NCBI GenBank assembly: GCA_021799355.1
Contig: JAJZAQ010000011.1
Location: 1 to 64,000, forward strand
Direction: 5' to 3'
From: Pseudomonadota bacterium
Lineage (GTDB): Bacteria; Pseudomonadota; Gammaproteobacteria; Burkholderiales; Burkholderiaceae_C
Length of the DNA: 64,000 nucleotides
Each line of letters opens with the position of its first letter. Position 1 is the first letter of the stretch. The notes under the pieces are model-generated. The model worked only from the letters and a program-made list of their open reading frames with translations, made no database searches and had not been told where the DNA came from. Positions 38,725 to 48,178 of this stretch are shown here, piece after piece. Made by a program: the position numbers and the translations under genes.

Positions 38725-39621
38725 ATGTCGATCCTGATCAACAAAGACACCAAGGTCATCACCCAGGGCATCACCGGCAAGACCGGCCAGTTCCACACCC
38801 GCATGTGCCGCGACTACGCCAATGGCCGCAACTGTTTCGTCGCCGGCGTGAATCCGAAAAAGGCCGGTGAGGACTTCGAGGGCATCCCGATCTACGGCAG
38901 CGTGGCCGACGCCAAGGCGGCCACCGGCGCGACCGTGTCGGTGATCTACGTGCCGCCGGCCGGCGCGGCCGATGCGATCTGGGAGGCGGTGCAGGCCGAC
39001 CTCGATCTGGTCATCTGCATCACCGAGGGCATTCCGGTCAAGGACATGCTGCTGGTGCGCAACCGCATGAAAGCCAAGGAAGCCGCGGGCGGCAAAAAGA
39101 CCCTGCTGCTCGGCCCGAACTGCCCCGGACTGATCACCCCGGACGAAATCAAGATCGGCATCATGCCCGGGCACATCCACCGCAAGGGGCGGGTGGGCAT
39201 CGTCTCGCGTTCGGGCACCCTCACTTACGAAGCGGTGGCGCAAGTCACCGAACTGGGGCTGGGGCAGAGCAGCGCGGTGGGCATCGGCGGCGACCCGATC
39301 AACGGCCTGAAGCACATCGACATCATGCGCATGTTCAACGACGATCCGGAAACCGACGCCGTGATCATGATCGGCGAAATCGGCGGCTCTGACGAAGCCG
39401 AGGCCGCGCGCTGGTGCAAGGAGCACATGAAAAAACCGGTCGTGGGCTTCATCGCCGGAGTCACTGCGCCTCCGGGCAAGCGCATGGGCCACGCGGGCGC
39501 GCTGATTTCCGGCGGCGAAGACACCGCCGAGGCCAAGCTGGCGATCATGGAGGCCTGCGGCTTCACCGTCACTCGCAACCCGTCTGAGATGGGCAAGCTG
39601 CTGGCGCAGGCGCTGCGCTGA
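38725..39621 (+). CDS. sucD: Succinyl-CoA synthetase, alpha subunit
   Basis: A 298-residue CoA-binding subunit carrying the phosphorylated His in [13 protein letters not shown]. The CoA site is [17 protein letters not shown] and [10 protein letters not shown] is also conserved. It forms a heteromer with SucC. The 93-base gap to sucC is longer than usual and shows no terminator. Confidence 0.98.
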   Translation: MSILINKDTKVITQGITGKTGQFHTRMCRDYANGRNCFVAGVNPKKAGEDFEGIPIYGSVADAKAATGATVSVIYVPPAGAADAIWEAVQADLDLVICITEGIPVKDMLLVRNRMKAKEAAGGKKTLLLGPNCPGLITPDEIKIGIMPGHIHRKGRVGIVSRSGTLTYEAVAQVTELGLGQSSAVGIGGDPINGLKHIDIMRMFNDDPETDAVIMIGEIGGSDEAEAARWCKEHMKKPVVGFIAGVTAPPGKRMGHAGALISGGEDTAEAKLAIMEACGFTVTRNPSEMGKLLAQALR

Positions 39622-39725
39622 GCGTGCCTCCATGCGGGCAAGGCTGCGCCCGGTTACAAAAGGTATGATGTGCGCAGCGTGCCGTGCAGCGGGCGGTGCG
39701 CCATTCCTTTTGGACAAGCTGCGGC

Positions 39726-40436
39726 ATGGAGCACTATCTCACCGTCGAATTTCTCGCGGCGATCGGTCAGATCGTCCTGATCGACATCCTCCTGGGGGGT
39801 GACAACGCCGTGGTCATCGCCCTGGCCACGCGCAAACTGCCCGCACATCAGCGCAAACTCGGCATTCTGTGGGGCACCGCCGGGGCCATCGGCCTGCGTG
39901 TGGTGCTGATTTTTTTCGCGCTGACGCTGCTCAAGCTGCCGTTTCTCAAAATCGTCGGCGGATTGCTGCTGTTCTGGATCGGCATCAAGCTTCTCGCACC
40001 GCACGAGGAGGAAGGCCACGGCGACATCCAGGCTGCGGACAAATTGTGGGCCGCAGTGAAAACGGTGATCATCGCCGACTTCGTCATGAGCCTGGACAAC
40101 GTCATCGCCATTGCCGGTGCGGCGCAAAACGCCGGTGAACAACATTCCATGCTGCTGGTCGTTTTCGGCCTGGTGCTGAGCGTGCCCATCATCGTCTGGG
40201 GCAGCCAGCTGGTCATCCGGCTGATGCAGCGCTTTCCGGTCATCATCACCCTGGGGGCGATGCTGCTGGGCTGGATCGCCGGCGGCCTGCTGGTCACCGA
40301 CCCGGCGGTGGAGCGCTGGGTGCAGGACTTGCCGCTGGCGGACTATGTCGAAAAAATCGCCGGGCTCGCCGGGGCGCTGGTCGTCTGGGCGGGTTCGCGG
40401 CTGGTGTACTCCCGTCCTCCCGTGTCTGCCGCATGA
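39726..40436 (+). CDS. TerC-family membrane protein
   Basis: A 236-residue inner-membrane protein with about seven helices. The acidic motif pairs ILLGGDNAVVIALAT and VMSLDNVIAIAGAA are TerC/YjbE-family signatures that place Asp residues in the membrane for metal binding. Some family members export Mn2+ and several are controlled by a manganese riboswitch; I see none in the 104 bases upstream. A possible -10 (TATGAT) lies at 39664. The stop overlaps the phosphatase start. Confidence 0.9.
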   Translation: MEHYLTVEFLAAIGQIVLIDILLGGDNAVVIALATRKLPAHQRKLGILWGTAGAIGLRVVLIFFALTLLKLPFLKIVGGLLLFWIGIKLLAPHEEEGHGDIQAADKLWAAVKTVIIADFVMSLDNVIAIAGAAQNAGEQHSMLLVVFGLVLSVPIIVWGSQLVIRLMQRFPVIITLGAMLLGWIAGGLLVTDPAVERWVQDLPLADYVEKIAGLAGALVVWAGSRLVYSRPPVSAA

Positions 40437-41224
40437 ACGCTGCTTTGGGCAAAACCGCAGCAACACCGCCCGCGCTGCAGTACGACATGATCAGCCTCAC
40501 CCACACCGGGCGGGTGCGTGAACACAACGAAGATGCCGTGGCTTACGACGCCGTGGCACAGATCGCCGTGCTCGCCGACGGCATGGGGGGGTACGCCGCC
40601 GGTGAGGTGGCCAGCGGCATGGCCACGGCGCAAATCTGCGCGCGCATCGCCCGGCTGAAGGCGGAGTACCCCACGGTGACGGCGCTGGATCTGTCGACCG
40701 AACTGCGCCAGGCCATCCGCTACGTCAACGCCGACATCCTGCGCGCGGCGCGCAGCAATCCGCAGTTTTCCGGCATGGGGGCGACGCTGGTGACCGTGGC
40801 GTTCACTGGTAACGTTGCCGTCATCGCCCACGCTGGCGACTCGCGGGCGTATCTGTTGCGCCAGAACCAGTTGCGCCTGCTGACCCGTGACCACTCGGCG
40901 CTGCAGGAGCAGATCGACATGGGGCTGATCCTGCCCGAGGACGCCGAGCGCATGGGCGGAAAAAATCTGGTCACCCGCGCCCTGGGCGTGGACGCCAGAC
41001 TGGAACCTGACGTGGCCATGCATCCCATGATGGCGGGGGACACGTTGCTGCTGTGCTCCGATGGCTTGAACGATATGCTGGCTGATGCCAAAATCGAAGC
41101 CGTGTTGCGGCAATATGCTGGACATCCTGAGGCGGCAGTCCGGCAACTCATCGACGATGCGAATGCAGCAGGGGGGCGCGACAATATTTCCGTCATCCTC
41201 GTGAACGCCCGCGCGTCGGCCTGA
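40433..41224 (+). CDS. PP2C-family serine/threonine phosphatase
   Basis: A 263-residue metal-dependent protein phosphatase of the Stp1 type. Metal ligands are seen in REHNEDAVAYD, LADGMGGYAAGE, LLCSDGLNDML and GGRDNISVILV. The ATG overlaps the terC stop as ATGA. An FHA-domain gene follows. The corresponding Ser/Thr kinase is not in the window, so substrates are unknown. Confidence 0.95.
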   Translation: MNAALGKTAATPPALQYDMISLTHTGRVREHNEDAVAYDAVAQIAVLADGMGGYAAGEVASGMATAQICARIARLKAEYPTVTALDLSTELRQAIRYVNADILRAARSNPQFSGMGATLVTVAFTGNVAVIAHAGDSRAYLLRQNQLRLLTRDHSALQEQIDMGLILPEDAERMGGKNLVTRALGVDARLEPDVAMHPMMAGDTLLLCSDGLNDMLADAKIEAVLRQYAGHPEAAVRQLIDDANAAGGRDNISVILVNARASA

Positions 41225-41272
41225 AATCGCAGCCTGCTGCCCGATTGATTGTTTACCAACGGACTTCGAATC

Positions 41273-41944
41273 GTGGCCAAACTCGTGATCACTCTGGATG
41301 GCAAGGTGCTCAAGGAGGTCGTCCTCAGCAAAGATCGCACCACGCTGGGCAGACGTCCCTACAACGACGTCGTCATCGACAATCTGGCCGTCAGTGGCGA
41401 ACACGCTGTGCTGCTGCGTGATACCGCTGCCGGCACGGAAAGCTACACCATCCAGGACCTGGGCAGCACCAACGGCACGTATCTGAACGGCGCGCCGATC
41501 AAGTCGGCCCCGTTCCGCGAGGGCGACACGGTGGACATCGGCAAATACAGCCTGCGCCTGCTGTCGGACACGCGGCAAACCTCGTTTGGCCCGTCGCGTT
41601 TTGGCGCCACCACGGGTTTTGGCCCGTCGCGCTTTGGCAATTCCGGGTTTGCCGACTCGCGCAACCGGGCAGGAGATGCCGATCGCAGCTACAAGATCAA
41701 GGTGCTCAGCGGCGACGCTGCCGGCCGCGAAATCCTGCTAAGCAAAGAGCAGACCACCTTCGGTCAGCGCGGCATCCTGGTGGTGAGCGTGACGCGCAAA
41801 CCGCGCGGCTACGAACTCGTCCAGGTCGAAGGCGAAAAACGCGCGCAGGTCAACGGCGTGTCGCTCGGCCTGATGCCCGTGGTGTTGCGCTCGGGCGACG
41901 TCATCAACCTCTCCGGTGTGCAGCTGCAGTTTCTGCAGGTTTGA
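41273..41944 (+). CDS. FHA-domain protein
   Basis: A 223-residue cytoplasmic protein. The N-terminal FHA domain has GRRPYNDVVIDNLAVSGEHA and DLGSTNGTYLNG, the phospho-threonine binding loops. A linker holds two copies of FGPSRFG (at 11-residue spacing), and a second beta-rich domain (YKIKVLSGDAAGREILLSKEQTTFG) resembles a degenerate FHA fold. The GTG at 41273 is preferred to a TTG further upstream. Paired with the PP2C phosphatase, it suggests a phospho-signalling module. Confidence 0.92.
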   Translation: MAKLVITLDGKVLKEVVLSKDRTTLGRRPYNDVVIDNLAVSGEHAVLLRDTAAGTESYTIQDLGSTNGTYLNGAPIKSAPFREGDTVDIGKYSLRLLSDTRQTSFGPSRFGATTGFGPSRFGNSGFADSRNRAGDADRSYKIKVLSGDAAGREILLSKEQTTFGQRGILVVSVTRKPRGYELVQVEGEKRAQVNGVSLGLMPVVLRSGDVINLSGVQLQFLQV

Positions 41945-42000
41945 GCCGGGAGCGGGCCTGCGCTGCGGCCGCGGCCCGCACCGCCGGTGCCGCGCCGATG

Positions 42001-43434
42001 TCAGCGCGGCACGCGCATGACCTTGAGCATATTGGTGCCGCCGGCCATACCGATCGGTTCACCGCAGGTGATGGCGTAGCTGTCTCCCGAGGCGACGGCG
42101 TTTTTTTCGATCAGCCGGGCTTCGGCCTGGTTGAGCAGCGCGTCGCGGTCGGTGGTGTCGAATTGCAGCAGCATCGGCCGCACGTTGCGGTACAGCGCCA
42201 TGCGTCGCACCGAGGTTTCGCTACGCGACAAGGCATAGATCGGCACCTTGACGCGGTGCCGGCTCATCCACAACGCCGTCGACCCCGACTCGGTCAACGC
42301 GGCGATGGCCTTGCACCCCAGGTGGTGCGCGGTGAACAGCGCGGCCATGGCGATCGACTGGTCGATGCGCGTGAACTGTTTGTCGATGAAGTCGTGTTCG
42401 AGCTTGACTTCCTCGAACTTTTCCGCCGCTTCGCAAATGCTCGCCATGGTTTCGACGGTTTCCACCGGATATTTTCCGGCGGCGGTTTCGGCCGAGAGCA
42501 TCACCGCGTCGGTGCCGTCGAGCACGGCGTTGGCCACGTCCGACACTTCGGCGCGCGTGGGCACGGCGTTGACGATCATCGACTCCATCATTTGCGTGGC
42601 GGTGATGACCACGCGATCCATTTCGCGCGCCATGCGGATCATGCGCTTTTGCAGCGCGGGCACTGCAGGGTTGCCCACTTCCACGGCGAGATCACCGCGC
42701 GCGACCATGATGCCGTCCGAAGCCCGCAGGATTTCGGTCAGCGCGTCGATCGCCTCGACCCGCTCGATCTTGGCGATCAGCGCGGGTTTGTGTCCGTAAG
42801 GTTCGCCGGCGACGTTGGCGAGCTGCCGGGCCAGCTCCATGTCGGTGGCGTTTTTCGGGAACGACACCGCCAGATAGTCGGCCTGGAACGACATCGCGGT
42901 GCGGATGTCCTCCATGTCCTTGGCCGTGAGCGCCGGTGCCGACAGCCCGCCGCCCTGCTTGTTGATGCCTTTGTTGTTCGACAGCTCGCCGCCGATGGTG
43001 ACCACGGTGTGGATTTCCGGGCCGCTGACCGACTCGACGGTGAGCACGATCAGGCCGTCGTTGAGCAGCAGGCGGTCCCCCGGCTGCACGTCGCGCGGCA
43101 GGTCTTTGTAATCCAGGCCGCAGCGGGTGTCGTCGCCGAGTTCGCAGGTGGCGTCGAGAATGAATTTCTGCCCGGCCTGGAGCAGGACCTTGCCGTCCTT
43201 GAAACGGCCGACGCGGATTTTCGGCCCTTGCAGGTCGGCCATGATGGCCACGGCCTTGCCCAGGCGGCTGGCGGTGTCGCGGATCAATCGGGCGCGGTCG
43301 ATGTGATCTTGCGCCTGGCCGTGAGAGAAATTCAGCCGCACGACGTCCACGCCGGCGACGATCATGCGTTCGAGGATGTCAGGTGCGGAGCTTGCGGGGC
43401 CGATGGTGGCAACGATTTTGGTGGCGCGGGACAT
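42001..43434 (-). CDS. pyk: Pyruvate kinase
   Basis: A 477-residue glycolytic enzyme making pyruvate and ATP from phosphoenolpyruvate. It starts RATKIVATIGPASS; VDVVRLNFSHG, LIAKIERVEAID with the catalytic Lys and DGIMVARGDLAVEV follow, then TATQMMESMI. The start at 43434 is clear; the ORF track extends further upstream. Divergent from the PAS-GGDEF gene across 192 bases. Confidence 0.97.
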   Translation of the reverse strand: MSRATKIVATIGPASSAPDILERMIVAGVDVVRLNFSHGQAQDHIDRARLIRDTASRLGKAVAIMADLQGPKIRVGRFKDGKVLLQAGQKFILDATCELGDDTRCGLDYKDLPRDVQPGDRLLLNDGLIVLTVESVSGPEIHTVVTIGGELSNNKGINKQGGGLSAPALTAKDMEDIRTAMSFQADYLAVSFPKNATDMELARQLANVAGEPYGHKPALIAKIERVEAIDALTEILRASDGIMVARGDLAVEVGNPAVPALQKRMIRMAREMDRVVITATQMMESMIVNAVPTRAEVSDVANAVLDGTDAVMLSAETAAGKYPVETVETMASICEAAEKFEEVKLEHDFIDKQFTRIDQSIAMAALFTAHHLGCKAIAALTESGSTALWMSRHRVKVPIYALSRSETSVRRMALYRNVRPMLLQFDTTDRDALLNQAEARLIEKNAVASGDSYAITCGEPIGMAGGTNMLKVMRVPR

Positions 43435-43626
43435 GGAGATCAGGGGGTGGAAAAGGTGGGCAAGCCAAAGAATTCGGGCGAAAATGCAAAATCGGTCACA
43501 ACAAACGGCAGATAGTGTAGAGCGTGCACTTGACCACGCCGTGTCGGCAGCCAAAATCGCCGCATCACATTTGATCTCCCGCAGCCCCTGCACACTCCGA
43601 CCCACGCACGCCGCCTGCACGATGCC

Positions 43627-44952
43627 ATGAACGCCCTGCCCCAAGTCGATGCATCAGCGGCAGCGATGCCAGACCCCGCCCAGTCACCCGGTCTGGCCGC
43701 CGTGCCCGAGGTACGCACGCTGCTCGAAGCCGTCGATTTGCCGATCGGCCGCTGGGACCGGCAGGCGCGGCTGACGTTTTTCAACCCGCCCTACGTCGCC
43801 TGGGCCCGCAGCACGCCGCAGCGATTGCTCGGCCGCACCCTGTCCGAACTCTACGGCGAGGAGGCGTGGGCGGCGGCGCAACCGGCGTTCGAGCGTGCCT
43901 TTGCCGGCCAGCAGGCCGACTATCTGCGGCTGTTGCGCCACCTCGACCCGCCGCGTTGGGCGCGCATCCAGGTATTTCCCGAGCGCGGCAACGACGGGCG
44001 CATCGACGCCGTCTACACCATCGCGCACGATGTGCACGACGACATCACCACGGCGCAGGCGCTCAGGCGCTCGAACTGGCTGCTCGAACAGGCGCTGGAC
44101 AATTTGCCGTGGGGTGTGATCGAGAGCAACGCCGAGCTCATCATCACCCGCTGGTCGCGCTCGGCGCAGGCGATTCTGGGCTACACCGAGGCCGAGCGTC
44201 TGGGCACCCACCGCCTGTCCGCCGGCGTGCCGGAGGAGGAACGCGAGCGCACGCTGGCGATCTACGAGCGGCTGCTACGCGGCGAAGTCGATCACTGGGT
44301 ACAACAGGCGCAGTACGTGCGCAAGGACCGCCGGCGTATCTGGGTCGAATGGACGCTGTCGGCGCTGCGCGATGAAGACGGCCGTGTGGTGTCGCTGCTG
44401 ACCTTCGTGCGCGACGTGACGCATCAGGTCGACACCCATGCCCGTCTGCTGCACCACGCCGAACGCGATGCGCTCACCGGCGTGCTCAGCCGCCGCGCCA
44501 TCATGGAACGGCTGGACACCGCGCTGTCGCGCCGCGCGCACGACGACATGCTGGCGCTGTGCTTCATCGATCTCGACGGTTTCAAGCAGATCAACGACCG
44601 GCTCGGTCACGTGCGCGGCGACCGGCTGCTGGTGCAGGTGGCGCACGCCATCCAGGACGTGCTGCGGCGTGACGATGCCGTCGGTCGGCTGGGGGGCGAC
44701 GAATTCGTCGTCCTCAGCGCCGTGGCCGACCTGGCGTCGGCGCAGGCGCTGGCGGCCAAGCTGGTCGAGGTCAGCGCCAGCGCGGGTTACGACCTGCTGT
44801 CGGGCCTGCGCGTGACGGCCAGCATCGGTGTGGCCGTCGTGCCCACCCATGCGCGCAGCAGTTTTGACCTGCTGCAGCGTGCCGACGACGCCATGTACGC
44901 GGCCAAACACAGCGGCAAGAACCGCTGGGCGATGTGCCACCAGCGGCCGTGA
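43627..44952 (+). CDS. PAS-PAS-GGDEF diguanylate cyclase
   Basis: A 441-residue cytoplasmic protein with two PAS sensor domains (about residues 25-135 and 145-270) and a C-terminal GGDEF domain. The second PAS ends with the PAC-like DGRVVSLLTFVRDVTHQ. The active site RLGGDEFVVL is intact and the inhibitory I-site RRDD lies five residues before it, so it should make c-di-GMP and be product-inhibited. No membrane segment; the PAS ligand is unknown. Confidence 0.94.
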   Translation: MNALPQVDASAAAMPDPAQSPGLAAVPEVRTLLEAVDLPIGRWDRQARLTFFNPPYVAWARSTPQRLLGRTLSELYGEEAWAAAQPAFERAFAGQQADYLRLLRHLDPPRWARIQVFPERGNDGRIDAVYTIAHDVHDDITTAQALRRSNWLLEQALDNLPWGVIESNAELIITRWSRSAQAILGYTEAERLGTHRLSAGVPEEERERTLAIYERLLRGEVDHWVQQAQYVRKDRRRIWVEWTLSALRDEDGRVVSLLTFVRDVTHQVDTHARLLHHAERDALTGVLSRRAIMERLDTALSRRAHDDMLALCFIDLDGFKQINDRLGHVRGDRLLVQVAHAIQDVLRRDDAVGRLGGDEFVVLSAVADLASAQALAAKLVEVSASAGYDLLSGLRVTASIGVAVVPTHARSSFDLLQRADDAMYAAKHSGKNRWAMCHQRP

Positions 44953-44996
44953 ACGCTGCGGCGACCGTCGTCCCGCAAGAGTGATGGCCAGGCTCT

Positions 44997-45323
44997 TCAT
45001 GGCCAGACGCGGGCGATCCACCCCAACGCCCAGAACGCCAGCATGCCGCTGAGAATGGTGCCGAGGATGCCCCGCCGGGCGAAAAAATAGCCGGCGGCGA
45101 CGACGGCCGCGCCGAGCTTCACCCACGGCGGCCCCAGCGGCGTGAGCAGGAACAGCTCGGGGGCGACGACCGCAGCGAGCGCTGCGGCCGGGGCGAAGCG
45201 CAGCGCGATTTTCACCCGTGCCGGCAGGGGCATCGGCCGCCGTGAGAGCAAAAACAGGTTGCGGCTGAGGACGGTGACCGCGGTCAGTCCGGCGACCAGG
45301 GCGATTTGTTGCAGCAGCGTCAT
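44997..45323 (-). CDS. azlD: AzlD-family branched-chain amino acid export subunit
   Basis: A 108-residue hydrophobic protein with four helices, the small partner of AzlC in branched-chain amino acid export. Typical core: RNLFLLSRRPMPLPARVKIALRFAPAAALAAVV. The start at 45323 or 45335 lies within 15 bases of the azlC stop. Confidence 0.88.
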   Translation of the reverse strand: MTLLQQIALVAGLTAVTVLSRNLFLLSRRPMPLPARVKIALRFAPAAALAAVVAPELFLLTPLGPPWVKLGAAVVAAGYFFARRGILGTILSGMLAFWALGWIARVWP

Positions 45324-45337
45324 CGCGGCTCCCATCC

Positions 45338-46093
45338 TCAGGGCTTGGTGCCGTCGAGCACGGTGTTGCCGGCGGCGAGCTGGCGGTTGCTCCACGCCTC
45401 CCACACCATACCGACGGTCAGCGCGCCGACGATGGCCGCCACCAGGTTCAAGCGCAGCGGCAGCCAGAACAGCGTGGCGCTGAGAGCGGAGGCGACCACG
45501 ATGACCACGGCGATGGTGCGGTCCGCCAGCAACGACAGCACAATGCCCAGCAACGCCAGCGTGCCGGCGAACGCCACGCCCCAGGAGCCCGGAATGTGCT
45601 GCGCCAGCAAGATGCCTGCGATGGACGGCACCTGCCAGGCGATCCAGTTGGCCAGCGACACGCCGACGAAGTAGTGCACCTGTTCGGGTGCCCCGGTCGG
45701 ATGCGGGTGGCGCCGGATCATCAGCACCTGGTTGAGATCACCGATGAGGTAGCCGTAGAGCAGGCGGCGCAACCGCGGCACGGCTTCGAAGTACGGCCGC
45801 ATTTGCGCGCTGAAGACGACAAAACGCAGGTTGACGCAAAACGCCGTCGCCAGGATCAGCCACAGCGGTGCCCCGGCGGCGATCAACGGCAGTGCCGCCA
45901 GCTGGGCGCTGCCGGCGAAGACGAACAGGCTGATGGCCAGCGCCAGTTGCACGCTCAGCCCCGACTTGACCATGGCCACGCCGGTGACCAGGCCCCAGGC
46001 GGAAATGCCCAGCGAGACGGCGCGCATATCGCGCAAACCCTCACGCACTGCGGGTTGGGCCAACAGAGTTCGAACGCGGACGGCGGCTGACAT
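45338..46093 (-). CDS. azlC: AzlC-family amino acid exporter
   Basis: A 251-residue inner-membrane protein, large subunit of the AzlCD/YgaZH branched-chain amino acid exporter. Family signatures are ISAWGLVTGVAMVKSGLS, LFVFAGSAQLAALPLI and FCVNLRFVVFSAQMRPY. The start is set at 46093 (MSAAVRV). Forms an operon with azlD. The 116 bases between it and the pglL-like gene hold a small hairpin (CCAGG/CCTGG) without a T-tract. Confidence 0.92.
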   Translation of the reverse strand: MSAAVRVRTLLAQPAVREGLRDMRAVSLGISAWGLVTGVAMVKSGLSVQLALAISLFVFAGSAQLAALPLIAAGAPLWLILATAFCVNLRFVVFSAQMRPYFEAVPRLRRLLYGYLIGDLNQVLMIRRHPHPTGAPEQVHYFVGVSLANWIAWQVPSIAGILLAQHIPGSWGVAFAGTLALLGIVLSLLADRTIAVVIVVASALSATLFWLPLRLNLVAAIVGALTVGMVWEAWSNRQLAAGNTVLDGTKP

Positions 46094-46209
46094 GGCAAAC
46101 AACGCGAAAAGCGTATTTTGCGCCGCATCAAAAGCCGGCGGCAAGCCAGGTTTTGCCTGGATACGGCCCACCCCCCACCGCGCGCGGCCGCCCGGGCCGC
46201 GGCAGGCGC

Positions 46210-48120
46210 TCAACGGTTCTGCGGCACGGTGATGCGGCGTAGCACCGGGGCATGCCGCAGGGCGTCGAGCAGCGGCGCGGTCTGCTGCGGTGTCAGCCCG
46301 GCCTGCTGCGCCAGCGAGGCGAACTGCGCCACCAGACTGGGGGCATACAGCCAGAACGCACTGGCGGTGTACCGCGCCAGCGCCAGCGCCGCCGGGGCGT
46401 TGCCCAGACGCGACAACAGCACGATGCGTCGCAGCAGCAGATTGGGGTCGCCATAGGCATGGCTGACGCGGTCGATGGCGGCCAGGTCCAGCTGCAGCGT
46501 GGCCGTCGAATCGTCGGCACGGATGGCCAGGCCGCTGGTGCGGGCAAACCCGATCAACGGGCGGAAGAACAGGTCACCGCGCTCGGCGCGGGCGATGGCC
46601 TGCTGCGCCTGCTCGGCGGGTTCGGCGTACGCGGCGTTGGTCAGGGCGTAGTCTGCAAGGGCCTTGATCACCAGCGCGATCGCCAGCGCGGCCGCCGGCA
46701 GCGCCGCCGCGCGTGGCAGCTCGGGCGCACGCGCTGCGGCTAGCGGTGTGGCCTGCCCGCCGTCGCCGGCTTCCATCCACCCGGCGAGAAAGGCAAAAAT
46801 CCACAAAAAATACAGATACCACAGCGGATATTCGACCAGGCTGTGCAGACCGATGAACGCCACGCCCATCCATGCCGTCAGCGGCAGCGGTGACGGCGCC
46901 TGCGGCGCGGCGCGGCCGGCTCGCATCCAGCCGCGCAGCGCGCGCCACAGCCAGGCCAGGGCGACCAGCACCACCGGCACCGTGCCGACCAGCCCGGTTT
47001 CGGCCAGCAGTTGCAGCAGCAGGTCGTGGGCATTGTCGATGTTGTCCAGCGGCAGCGGGTGCAGCGCGCCGTGGATGGCGGCGTGCTGCAGCCCCCAGCC
47101 CAGTTGCCCCCAGCCGGCGCCGAACCACGGCAGATGCGTGAACACCTGCCAGGCATTGCGCCAGATCAACGCACGGGCGTTGACCGGCTGGTCGATTTGC
47201 CGCGTGACGGCGTCGAGAAAGCTGATCCAACCCAGCGTGTCGGCGGCGCGTAGCGCCAGCCACCACGCCGCGTACAGCAGCGGCACGGCCACCAGCGCGG
47301 CCCAGCGCCGGTCGCGCCAGGCACCGCGCACGGCGATCAGCACCAGCATCGAGGCGACTGCCGCCTGCACCATGCCGGTACGCGAGCCGCACACCACCAG
47401 CGCCCAGCTCATCCCCACGGCAGCGAGCCACACGGCACCAGCGCGCAGCCGCGGCGCCCACCAGGCCAACCCGGCCAGACCGAGGGCGACGGCGGTGGCG
47501 TAATGGTTGGGCTGACGCAGGTTGCCAAACACCCGGCCGGTCGAGGGATAGCTGACGATGTCGGAGTAAGCCGGCCAGTGTGCCGCCAGCCACGCCGTCC
47601 ACGCCGGGAGCTGCCACAGCGCGAACTGCAGCAGGCCGAAAGCCACCTGCAACAGTCCCTGCAGCAGCAGCCCGGCGGCCGCCGCGTCCAGCCACGGGCG
47701 CAGGGACTGCATCTGGCTGCGTTGCGCATCGCATTGCGCCGCGGCCAGGCCGAGGCCGGCCAGCAGCGCCGCACCGAGCAGCACGGCCACGGTGACGATA
47801 CCCTGGCTGGCATAGACGATCTGTCCGCTCAGGGTCTGCAGCCCGACCACGGCGGCAACCACGCCAAAAGCGCCTGCCGCCCAGCCCAGCCGCGGCAGCA
47901 GCCCGCCCCACACCGCGGCGGTGAACACGCCGGCCCACAGCGCGGCGGCGAGCAGGGTGGTGCCCATTTTGGCCACCACGCCCGGGTCGTAAGGCCACAG
48001 CAGCGGTAAAGCCACGGCCAGACCGAGCAGCGACGTGGCCAGCGATTGCGCCCGTCGCGCTCCGGGCAGCGCGGGCGCGGCGGAACAGGAAGATGAGCTT
48101 GGCGTCAGCATGGGGTGCAT
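46210..48120 (-). CDS. PglL/Wzy-type O-oligosaccharyltransferase
   Basis: A 636-residue polytopic membrane protein with about twelve helices and a C-terminal helical periplasmic region. GRVFGNLRQPNHYAT and HSLVEYPLWYLYFLW match the conserved loops of PglL-type O-linked protein glycosylation ligases. O-antigen ligases share the Wzy_C core, so ligase type is not certain. No pilin or glycan-synthesis gene is next to it. A second Met (48111) could be the true start. Confidence 0.88.
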   Translation of the reverse strand: MHPMLTPSSSSCSAAPALPGARRAQSLATSLLGLAVALPLLWPYDPGVVAKMGTTLLAAALWAGVFTAAVWGGLLPRLGWAAGAFGVVAAVVGLQTLSGQIVYASQGIVTVAVLLGAALLAGLGLAAAQCDAQRSQMQSLRPWLDAAAAGLLLQGLLQVAFGLLQFALWQLPAWTAWLAAHWPAYSDIVSYPSTGRVFGNLRQPNHYATAVALGLAGLAWWAPRLRAGAVWLAAVGMSWALVVCGSRTGMVQAAVASMLVLIAVRGAWRDRRWAALVAVPLLYAAWWLALRAADTLGWISFLDAVTRQIDQPVNARALIWRNAWQVFTHLPWFGAGWGQLGWGLQHAAIHGALHPLPLDNIDNAHDLLLQLLAETGLVGTVPVVLVALAWLWRALRGWMRAGRAAPQAPSPLPLTAWMGVAFIGLHSLVEYPLWYLYFLWIFAFLAGWMEAGDGGQATPLAAARAPELPRAAALPAAALAIALVIKALADYALTNAAYAEPAEQAQQAIARAERGDLFFRPLIGFARTSGLAIRADDSTATLQLDLAAIDRVSHAYGDPNLLLRRIVLLSRLGNAPAALALARYTASAFWLYAPSLVAQFASLAQQAGLTPQQTAPLLDALRHAPVLRRITVPQNR

Positions 48121-48178
48121 TATCGGCGCCGCAGGAACGGCGGCCCGCAGCGCCGCGCCGTCGCTACGCCAGGCCGCG

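Noticed and set aside
39622-39725. Possible manganese (yybP-ykoY) riboswitch before terC
   Set aside because: The gap is short and I could not find the conserved paired elements; only a lone TATGAT hexamer stands out.
41585-41638. Direct repeats TTTGGCCCGTCGCG in the FHA gene as a mobile or CRISPR-like repeat
   Set aside because: Only two in-frame copies encoding FGPSRFG in a protein linker; explained as an internal protein repeat.
46094-46209. CCAGG-TTTTG-CCTGG hairpin upstream of azlC as terminator
   Set aside because: Short stem and no T-tract on either strand.
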